From positions 248,001 to 312,000 of the forward strand of contig JAQFWX010000041.1 in assembly GCA_027605045.1 (NCBI GenBank): a DNA stretch of 64,000 bases, read 5' to 3'. Every line of letters begins with the position of its first letter. Within the stretch, counting starts at the first letter, position 1. Source of the stretch: Phallus indusiatus (lineage: Eukaryota > Basidiomycota > Agaricomycetes > Phallales > Phallaceae). Under the pieces are notes generated by a model. The model was given only the letters and a program-made list of their open reading frames with translations, had not been told where the DNA came from and did no database searches. A program made the translations under genes and the position numbers. Positions 55,901 to 64,000 of the stretch are shown here, piece after piece.

Positions 55901-58900
55901 TTGACGACTTCAGAGTATCGAAAGCGTGCTGACAAGTGTCGGACCAGACGAAGGACGTATCCTTCTTGGTTAACCCGAACATGGGATTGGCAATACGCGC
56001 GAAATCCTTGATAAACCGACGGTAGAAGTTGGCGAAGCCCAGGAAGGACTGGACCTCCGTGACGTTCTTCGGGACAGGCCAGTCTCTGACACCCGAGACT
56101 TTCGCGGGATCCATCTCGACGGTGTTCTCGGAAATGACAACACCCAAGTACTCGATCTTAGTCCGGCAGAACTCGCACTTCTCTGCCTTGAGATACAGTT
56201 TGTGTTCACGGAGACGTTCGAGAACGCGTCGTGTCACCCTGTCGTGCTGTTCCCGATCCCGAGTGTAAATGAGAATGTCGTCGATATAGACGGCAACGAC
56301 ACCTTCCGAGATCATGTCTTCAAAGATCTCATTCATCATTGTCTGGAAGGTGGCAGGACTGTTAGTGAGACCAAAAACATCACCAAGGGCTCGAAGAGGC
56401 CACGATTGGTGCGGAAAGCGGCCTTCCACTCATCTCCTTCCTTTATCCGTACGTTGTTGTAACCCCAGCGCACGTCCAGCTTGGTAAAGTACCGGGCACC
56501 TTGCAGTTTGTTGATGAGTTCCGAGATCAGAGGCAGCGGGTAGCGATTCTTGATTGTCATGGCATTCAACGCGCGATAGTCCTGAATAAGGCGAAGAGAG
56601 CCATCTTTCTTCTTAATGAAGAACACCGGGGACGCCATGGGCGACTTGGAGGGCCGGATTCGTCCAGACGCAAGGTTCTCTTCCAGAAACGCATCTAACT
56701 CGGCCTGTTCGTTAGGTGACAGCGGGTAGATCTTGCAAGACTTGGGCTTGGAACCTGGCACAAGTTCTATCGGGTGATCCCACTTCTTCGACTGCGGCAG
56801 CGAATCGAATGACTCCTTCGAGAAAATGTCGGCAAAGTCGTGGAACATCTCTGGCACGATGTCCCGAAAACCCTTGGGAGCTGGTGCGTCTGCGTTGTTG
56901 GCGTGGGCCTGAGCCAGTCGCTGGGAGATGGTCTCGGTGGCATATATGCGGTGAGTGTCGGGCTCGTCGGGTAGCATTGATATCGCGAACAGTCGATCAC
57001 CCTCTTCAATCTCAGACTCGACGTCAACCAGGTCTGGTATATCAGGATCATCGGCCTCAGTGTTGTCGAGCTCTGGTAAAGGTGCGCGTCGGATCTGTTG
57101 GAACGCGCGCTTAGAGAGCTTACCCGCTGGCCAGCGTGGAGCACAAGACCGACAACTGGGGCTGCAGCGCATGAACTCTACTTGACCAGTTGTGTAGTCT
57201 ATGACGGGATTGTGAGCCTTGAACCACGGCAGCCCAAATAGGACGGGATACTTGAGCGAGGTAACGGCGAACAAGGTGCGTTCGGAATGATCCCGAAATC
57301 GAACAACCAGGTCAACGACGTGGGTGATAGAGCCAGCGTGGTTGGGCGTACCATCAACGTTGAACACGGGAATTGGTTTAGCAAGACGCACGGAGGGAAG
57401 CCGATGTTTTTCGACAAAGTTGCGATCGAGGAACATACCGCTAGCTCCAGTGTCCAGCATGGCCTTGCTGTGCAGCAGGGCTCCAGTGTCGACACTCTGT
57501 AGTTCCACCGGGATCTCTAGCTTCTGCGTACCAGCAGTAGCTGCGAGTCGGTATTCGCTTGGCAATGCGCGACGTTGAGAAGGCGACAGCATACATGGAG
57601 TTGAAACAGAGCGTGTAGCAGGTGGAGACGATTCTTCGGGTTTAGCAGGGGATGCAGCAGGGGTAGTTAGATTCGAATCAGGAGTGTCATTTTGTTCGCG
57701 ATCTATGTACAAAATGTCGAATCTATTAGATGTCGGCAACGAGGGTGCATCGTTCACTCGTCGCCGTTTTGAAAATCCTCTACCTCTGCTGCAGCTACAG
57801 TCTCCCCCTCTGTCAGAGCAGAGTCACCACGTGTCTGGGCTTCTAGCGCATCTTTCTGGGCCAGCAGATGCGCGATACTGTCGTCTAATTCCTCGGGTTG
57901 AAGATATCGGATGTCATACGCACGAGGGCATTCGCGAGCCCAATGGCCTGCTGCTCCACAGCGACGACACCTGGTTGATTCTGGGCCAGCACGTCGACGG
58001 GCAGCGTCAACGTCCATCGGATCATGCCTAACCTGTGGTGCAGGAGCAGGAGCCGCAGGTCTTGGAGGCAACGTGGGCACGATTTGAGATGCTGGCCTGG
58101 GAGGTGGATAGGGAGGAGCCTGATAGGAAGGGGCAGGGGCCTCCTCTGGATCTGGAGGGTCTGATACGACGGAAAAGGGTTGGGGCGAGGTCGATTAATG
58201 GGGACAGCTGCGGGATTTGTCTGAGCCGTTCCAGAGCCCACGAGTCGACGGCGAGCAGCGGTGAAGGCCTCGTTGGCACGCCTGTCCATGTCAAACATGC
58301 GTGCTTGCCTGATCCAGCCTTCGTAGTCATGGAGTGCGGGTCGGTCCTTCATCGTCGCTACCAGAGATGCAATTGCCGGGTCTAAACCATTACGAAAGTA
58401 CGTGTTAATGGCGAGTCCTTCCGTAAAGCCAGCGTGCTCAATGAGTACGCGGAAGGCGTCTACATATTCCTCTACAGTCCTGTTGCCTTGGACATAGCGG
58501 TTGGAGTAGAGGGTGTTGATGGCGTCTTCTTGCTCGGATTGTGGAAAGAAATCGGCCTTGAATCTTTCCCGGAAGGCATCCCAGTCAGCGAAGGGCTTCT
58601 CTCCTCTTTGATACCTTTTCAGCATAGATTCGCTGAAGGTAAGGGCGCGACCTTCGTTCATGTACGACATCGCCCAGCCGATCTTGAGTTCATCAGTCTC
58701 GAAATCGCGACTGCATATACTCATGTAAAACTCGACAGTGTTCCAAAAGGCGCGACCCTTGGAGCGATCTCCGTCGAACGAAGGAGGTACAGCAGGTCGG
58801 GTATTTCGGGAAGAGCGTGAACTGGCTTGATGCTCAGGAGCCGGTGGTTGTCCAGACGAGGACGCGTCGCCCACAGGGGAGTTTTGGGTTGGAGCAGCTC

Positions 58901-61900
58901 TAGCCGCGTCTCGGATGCTCTGCAGCACCTCAATCATCTGTGAGGCCTGGGATTCCTGTCTTGCCAGGCGGGCATCCATTTCCGCGAACTGCCGCATAAT
59001 AATAGTCGCCACATCGTTGAGGGTGACGAGTGGGGGTGCAGAGGGTGGAGGAGAAGAGTCCATGAGAGAGAGAAAGGAAAATGGGGTTTTTAAGATGGAG
59101 CAGAGGGGTCGGTTATAGACGGGACTCGAGGGAAAAATACGACACTGCGATAGTCGGTGTCGAGCGCGATTTTTCGATAGCGAGTGTCGATAAAAACGGC
59201 CAGTCTGCGAGTAGAAGCTTGTTCTACTGTTAGGGCTACTCAGCTCAGGCTAGAGGGAGGGGATCCTAAGATAATATATTGCGGAAAACACTAACTACTC
59301 ACCTAGAGGGAGGGGATCCTAAGAGAACAAGCTTAGGGACCCTCACTCTAGGGACAGCGACTATATACATGAAAAACGATAGCGCGGCGTGCGGCCCTGA
59401 CACAACTAAGTGCTAGGCGCCCGAACCGAACCTAAGCGACGTGATGTCACGGGCATCACGCCGAGTACGAGCGCGCGACGCGCGCGAGTAAAGAAAGTGA
59501 AATAGAGGCAGAACGAGGAGACGGAAAATGGAAGTAATGGACGGGAAATGTAAATGAAATAGAAATAAACATATACCGATGATAATAAATAAGGAAAGTA
59601 AGGGGACGCGGTAGCGTACCCTGACAACGGTCAAGACAATGGCAAACACGCCAGCATTGCCAGCGACACCCAGAGCTCCATCGGCAGCACCGACCCCCGG
59701 TATAACACGTCAACCCACACAACAGTACGCGGTACACGCGGAAACACTACACTCAGTGTTACAGGACCTACCTTCTGCACAACCAGCAGCAACCAGCACG
59801 CCCATCAGACCCGCGCGAGCAGCAGATGACGCAGCCGCAGAGATAGAGAGAGGACGAGCTGAGCTGGATAGATCACGTCGAAATAGTCGACGTACACCAC
59901 CAGAGTTCGTGGCAACTCGTGACTACCTGGAAGATCAATCTACCAGACGAGTCAACGCGGGTCAAGGACCGCGTGATAAGAATAATCCTTCAGCTGCAGA
60001 GCTGGAAGAGTCAGCGAAAGACCTGGAAAGGATGGCCGCTGAGGCAGCTCAACTGGCACGGGAAAAACGTTCCGAGGCATTAGACAAACGCACAATTGCG
60101 TTACAAGGGAAGGTTAGTAGGCAAGAACCGTATGTCGACATGCAGGAAGACCTGCAGGAAGTGCGAGCAGCACGCACTGAACTGGCAAAAAGCAACCGAG
60201 AAATGGAAGCTGGCCAACGACCTGGCATCATCTTTGAGCAAGACCTCCCTAATCGCTCGGCGCCCACTCAGACTGCAGCACAACCAGGACCGTCAACAGT
60301 ACATTCTGGTCCACCAGCAGACGCTGGTCAAGCACACGCTCCTACAACGCCCCCAACAACCAGAGCACCGGTTGTACCCAGAAGAAGAGCAACATCTGCC
60401 AGGGATCAGTACGAACAAATGAGAGAAGACCTCCGAGATATACCGGAGAGTAACGCTGGGCCTTTCATGCCCAAATACTATGATGACGAGGACTCGTCAG
60501 ACGACGAAGAAGAAGCGTACGATCGCGGATACTTCAAACGTGAAATGAGGGAAACCCCATTTGACGACCGAGAAGATAGACATAAACCTACGAAGAGGTT
60601 TAGAAGAGTTCGGGAAGACGAGGGGATAATTGTCATGGTGCAAGAAGCACTAGAGGAGTGCAAGGATGTAGTAGTATCAGCGTCCCCACTTGCGAAAGCG
60701 GGTGCAAAGATGCCATTATCCGTTATGTATAGCGGATCATCAAAGCCTGAAGACTTTGAGAAGTTCATGACCTCTATCCTCAGATGGTTGAGGCTGAATA
60801 ACCTACTCGGCACAGCGTACGTCGAAGCACATATAGCCGTAGTCGGTATGCGACTAGATGGAGAGGCACACGAATGGTTCGTGGAGCACGTAGAACGAGG
60901 AGGTCGTTCAACCAAGGGTTGGGACTTGGTAAGACTGTTCCGAAGGATGCACAATATGTTCTTGTCACCTACAAGCAAGAACCAGTCTGCACATAACTTC
61001 GATCACGCGAAGCAAGGTGCAAGGAGTGTACACCGGTACATGAGTGAACTGTTGAAATTCGCAGCACGTCTAGTCCATCCACCGGACAGATACACCTTCA
61101 AACGAAAGTTCTTAGAAGGACTTGATGAGAGAATTCGCAGTGAGGTCACCAAGAGGGGATTCCTGGCCGAAAACTCATCAATTCGACGGCTGTACATAGC
61201 CACGAACGACATAGAGCAAGCATGGGACTATAATAAGTCAATACTAGCTCAACGTCAGACACCCGTAAAATCAATGGGTACCCATTCAAGCTTGGCCAGA
61301 CAAGCTCAAGAGAACAACTACCGCGCTAAAATCAAACCAAGCGGTATACCCACGAGGACTATTCCCCGTACGATCACAACTAGCAACGCGCTAGCTGTAA
61401 GACCAGCGACGAGCAGTACGACTAAGCCGGCGAGAGCGTCGACTACCACGACAACTCGACCAGTCAGCTCAGGAACGCAAGCCCGAAGCAGTAGCACCGT
61501 ACTGAAGTGCTATGAATGTGGACAGACTGGCCACCTAAGACCACAATGCCCTAGAAAGGGACAGGTACGCGCTAACGTAATGCACGTTGAGGAGGAAGAT
61601 GAAGACGATGTGGACGAGCTGCTCGACGCAATTATAGAGGAAGAAACGGGAGTTAACATACTAGAAGTGGAGGAATCCCCACAGTATGATGACGCTGAAC
61701 AAGGTCAAGACACCGCGGAAGCAGCGGACTATGGGGGAGGGGACCACTATGAGTGGGACGAGAATGAAGACGCAGTAGGCGCATACATGATGGTGATAAC
61801 CGAAGATCACGGTTATGATGAAAGAAGACTACTTGTTATCAAACAAGGCTCGTCCACCATTGGGACGATTAAGTCACAGGAAGAACCCCTGTATGACCAC

Positions 61901-64000
61901 ACGATGAGACCTAAGTCAAGGGCTCCAAAGCGTGATAAAGAATCAATAAAACCTCTAGAGGGTTACTGGCTCGTAAACGGCCAATTAGCACATTGTTTGA
62001 TTGACAGTGGATGTCAAGGCATGATAATGTCACCATCATTCTCGCTCACGACTGGAGCGAAGACATTCAAACTGGATAAGCCAGTATCACTGCAGCTCGC
62101 AGTGAAAGGAAGTAAGTCCGTAATACAGTACGGAACGTATACCCGAATAGAATTTGGGGATATTAGTGTATTAGAATACTTTGATATAGTCAACATTGAC
62201 TACTACGACGTCATAATCGGCGTACCATTCCTGAAAAGGTATGACATCTGCCTGGACTTTGGCAACGGAATAATCACCCGGGATGGAGGAGTAATCACTC
62301 CAGTGGAACGGTTCACTGAAATACCTGACACCACGGATGAGCCCACCGAGTTAAGTGAAAGCTTAGCCATAGCATCAGCACGCCCCATAACCACTACGTC
62401 TAACGCAGTAACAGTGAGACGGAAGATCCGAGTACCGGAACTTAAGGATGAGAACCTACCCGCGCTACGCGAGTACTGGAAGGAGGAGTACAGCGACTTA
62501 TTCGGGCCAGTGCCGAATAGACTCCCCCCATTTAGGGATGTAAACCATCATATCCCATTAATAGAACCGAACAAGGTTATCCGGTACAGACTACCGAAGT
62601 GCCCAGACGCCCTCAAGCCACTGCTGGCTGAAAAAATAGAGCGCTACACGCAAGCAGGTTGGTGGGAACCGACTGTCGCACAGCAAGCCATCCCCATGCT
62701 ATGCCTGTTTAAGAAGGCATTATCAGGACTACGCACGGTATTTGACCTGCGTCAGCAGAATGATAACACGTTGAAAGACGTGACCCCGTTTCCAGACCAG
62801 GAGACCATTCGCCAAGACGTGGCGAGACACAAGTACAGGTTGAAAATTGACCTAATGGAAGCTTACGAGCAAGTGTAACAGTTTTTATCAGACCACAGAG
62901 GGGCCTGATAAAGGGTTTTCTTATTTTCCCACAAGTGCACAGAATTCCGGTCTATTGCTCAATAAGGCTAATAGGGAATTACATGCAGTAGTAGTAGGAA
63001 AGATTAAGATTAACTAATGTAACTACTGGTCACACCGCTGTAAGGGTGTGACGGGCGCTTAAGCGTCACGCTGTGACGCGCAACTACTGCAGCTGCAGTG
63101 CCAAAGGCACTGCATGGGCACTAGGCCCTTAATGGGCCCCAGGGGGGCCCATTCCTATATCCCAAATCCGTTACAGCAAGTCAGGATTGCTCCGGAAGAC
63201 GTGGATAAGACCACGTTCTCGACGATATATGGCACGTTTAAAAGCCATGTTATGCAACAAGGTGATTGCAACACGCCTTCGACATTCCAGAGATTGATGA
63301 CCCATATATTCCGGGACCACATCGGAAGAAATATACACTCGTACATCGACGACGTGTTCGTCTACTCAATGACGATCCAACAACACCAGGAACATCTGGA
63401 GATTGCCTTCTCGAGATTGAGGAAGGAACAACTTTACTTAAGTCAGAAGAAAGTTGACTTATACTCCAAACGATTGGAGTGCCTAGGACACATCATCGAC
63501 GACGATGGTATCCACCCAGATATGGATAAAATGGATAAAATTCGCGATTGGAGAACCCCACGTACGTTCAATGACGTTCAGAAGTTCTTAGGACTGGTGC
63601 AATACGTTGCCGCCTACCTTCCGGGAGTCGCTACTTACACTTCCCCATTGTCGGGATGTACCCACAATAACAGGCAATTCGAGTGGACACCGGCACTAGA
63701 ACACTGTTTCAACGCAATCAAAGCGTTGACGAAGAACGCCCCAGTTCTTAAACCTATCAATCCTGATAGCGACGAGCCAATTTGGCTCGTAACCGATGGA
63801 TCCAAGTGTGGCGTCGGTGCGTACTATGGTCAAGGCGCAAGTTGGCAAACCTGCAGACCCGCAGGGTTTATGTCTAAGAAATTCACTCCGGCACAGTACA
63901 ACTACCGGACTCATGAGCACGAGCTCATTGCAGTACTTGAAGCACTGAATAAGTGGGAAGACAAACTACTAGGTCGTAAATTCACCCTAGTAACGGACAA
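52910..64000 (+). CDS. Retrotransposon 1 gag-pol frame (split by insertions)
   Basis: The frame uses 52910-53403, continues at 59632-62873, and then at 63181 to beyond the window. At both gaps it is restored exactly when the inserted element and one target duplication are left out. The gag part is polar (RQGSRQGSRQAS repeats). A CCHC zinc knuckle C-Y-E-C-G-Q-T-G-H-L-R-P-Q-C is at 61508-61549. An aspartic protease follows, with catalytic Asp-Ser-Gly near 62003 (LIDSGCQG). Reverse transcriptase begins near 62580; its KIDLMEAYEQV block is cut by the solo LTR and resumes with RIAPEDV. The catalytic Y-I-D-D is at 63342-63353. RNase H begins near 63780 (LVTDGSKCGVG). As it stands the element cannot make full-length protein. 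Confidence 0.85.
53404..53802 (-). repeat. 3' LTR of retrotransposon 2
   Basis: 399 bases. On the plus strand it reads TGTTAGGG to CCCTGACA, so the ends are imperfect inverted repeats. It contains two direct copies of a 21-base motif (53426-53446 and 53479-53499, CTAGAGGGAGGGGATCC plus TAAG), possibly enhancer-type repeats. Confidence 0.95.
53803..53815 (-). other. Polypurine tract of retrotransposon 2
   Basis: On the minus strand GAAGGGGGGATGG lies directly before the 3' LTR, the normal place and composition for the primer of plus-strand synthesis. It abuts the end of the pol frame. Confidence 0.75.
53814..57757 (-). CDS. Retrotransposon 2 pol: protease, reverse transcriptase, RNase H, integrase, chromodomain
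   Basis: Two overlapping frames, 57757-56336 and 56429-53814. The first holds the aspartic protease (Leu-Asp-Thr-Gly-Ala at residues 101-105) and the start of reverse transcriptase (PVFFIKKKDGSLRLIQDYR, FTKLDVRWGYNNVRI). The second continues with LTNSPATFQ, the catalytic YIDD, an RNase H region (VEADSSDFATGAVLSQ), integrase with its zinc-binding HHCC part (H-x-H, then C-D-M-C) and the DDE residues in SVDFIV, SDRGPQF and TERVNAEVEQ. The C-terminal chromodomain (YVVERILDSR, YKVRWEGYG, WEPESNI) can direct integration to modified histones. The frames are joined by a one-base shift at the A run 56373-56377. This could be a real inactivating deletion or a sequencing error in a homopolymer. Confidence 0.9.
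57754..59063 (-). CDS. Retrotransposon 2 gag
   Basis: It starts MDSSPPPSAPP, 165 bases inside the 5' LTR. The capsid-like part (FDGDRSKGRAFWNTVEFYM, DWDAFRERFKADFF, VEEYVDAFRVLIEHAGF) is the Ty3/gypsy gag core. Near 58157-58162, at a C run, the frame shifts by one base. After the shift a CCHC zinc knuckle follows (C-R-R-C-G-A-A-G-H-W-A-R-E-C), and gag stops at the start of the pol frame, which it overlaps by a few bases. Because the zinc knuckle lies in the shifted frame, the break is inside gag and not the usual gag-pol recoding point. It is read as a mutation or sequencing error. Confidence 0.85.
59228..59626 (-). repeat. 5' LTR of retrotransposon 2
   Basis: Base-for-base copy of 53404-53802. 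Transcription of the element would start in this copy and run leftwards. The adjoining primer-binding site should lie just left of 59228 (gtagaacaagcttc on the minus strand); I cannot assign it to a tRNA. Confidence 0.95.
62874..63175. mobile_element. Solo LTR, 302 bases, inside the reverse transcriptase of retrotransposon 1
   Basis: It begins TGTAACAG and ends CCGTTACA, with GCAAG repeated on both sides (62869-62873 and 63176-63180). It has no coding capacity. TG...CA ends plus a 5-base target duplication identify a solo LTR left by recombination between the two LTRs of an inserted element. It contains GC-rich inverted repeats (gggcccca, ggggggccc; cgtcacgctgtgacg). It is not alike in sequence to either LTR described above, apart from the first and last bases. 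Confidence 0.85.

Larger units (their letters stand above)
53404..59626 (-). mobile_element. Ty3/gypsy chromovirus retrotransposon 2, complete, inserted in retrotransposon 1
   Basis: 6223 bases on the minus strand, bounded by two LTRs of 399 bases that match at every base I compared. It is flanked by ACGGT on both sides (53399-53403 and 59627-59631), a perfect 5-base target duplication. It encodes gag, protease, reverse transcriptase, RNase H, integrase and a chromodomain. Identical LTRs mean very recent insertion. Confidence 0.95.
52568..64000 (+). mobile_element. Ty3/gypsy-type LTR retrotransposon 1, host of two insertions (right end beyond window)
   Basis: A plus-strand gag-pol retrotransposon. 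It is interrupted by retrotransposon 2 (53404-59626, plus one copy of ACGGT) and by a solo LTR (62874-63175, plus one copy of GCAAG). A probable 5' LTR starts at the TGTAACGG at 52568. The 3' part with RNase H, integrase and 3' LTR lies beyond the window. Confidence 0.8.

Noticed and set aside
59639..62878. 1079-codon ORF as an independent gene
   Set aside because: It begins in the middle of the gag frame of retrotransposon 1 and ends at a stop created by the solo LTR.

Overview
This is a nuclear segment of a filamentous fungus, most likely an agaricomycete basidiomycete. The genes are cut by many GT-AG introns of roughly 50-70 bases, some exons are only 15-22 bases long, and the families present are typically fungal: a FunK1-type kinase, an RNA-dependent RNA polymerase of the RNA-silencing type, an F-box protein, and chromodomain Ty3/gypsy elements. 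No species is claimed. Exon coordinates below were worked out by hand from splice signals, frame continuity and family conservation.

Layout. Positions 1-9433 (minus strand) hold one giant gene of at least 2977 codons, still open at the left edge: a PH domain, very long Ser/Pro-rich disordered parts, short coiled coils and an Arg/Ser/Pro tail with many short Ile/Val motifs. Next come an exosome subunit (RRP41) and nicotinate phosphoribosyltransferase, which share an 81-base divergent promoter. They are followed by an F-box protein, a 6-phosphofructo-2-kinase whose phosphatase histidine is replaced by serine, and GDP-mannose 4,6-dehydratase. From 19601 to 32296 there are three paralogous enoyl-reductase-like dehydrogenases. 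The second and third lie in two copies of a segmental duplication of about 2.57 kb, with an RNA-dependent RNA polymerase gene between them. The first copy carries a 488-base MITE-like insertion that the second lacks.

From 32810 to 43187 lies an array of four ZZ-zinc-finger genes with a shared architecture (unknown N-terminal domain, Cys cluster, two ZZ fingers, Pro-rich linker, SAP-like region, NGKxGxV beta domain). One copy is a pseudogene and one has lost a zinc ligand. FAD synthase sits inside the array on the other strand. Then come phosphomannomutase, a FunK1 kinase and the phosphoinositide phosphatase SAC1.

The right end (52568-64000) is a nest of retrotransposons. A plus-strand Ty3/gypsy gag-pol frame is split by a complete minus-strand chromovirus with 399-base LTRs that match base for base and an ACGGT target duplication. 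It is split again by a 302-base solo LTR with a GCAAG duplication. Leaving out each insertion plus one target copy brings the host frame back exactly.

How the genes relate. Most are independent housekeeping genes: RNA decay, NAD, FAD, fructose-2,6-bisphosphate, GDP-sugar and phosphoinositide metabolism. Phosphomannomutase and GDP-mannose dehydratase act in the same GDP-sugar route. The strongest candidates for something undescribed are the ZZ array and the giant PH gene with its Ile/Val motif tail.
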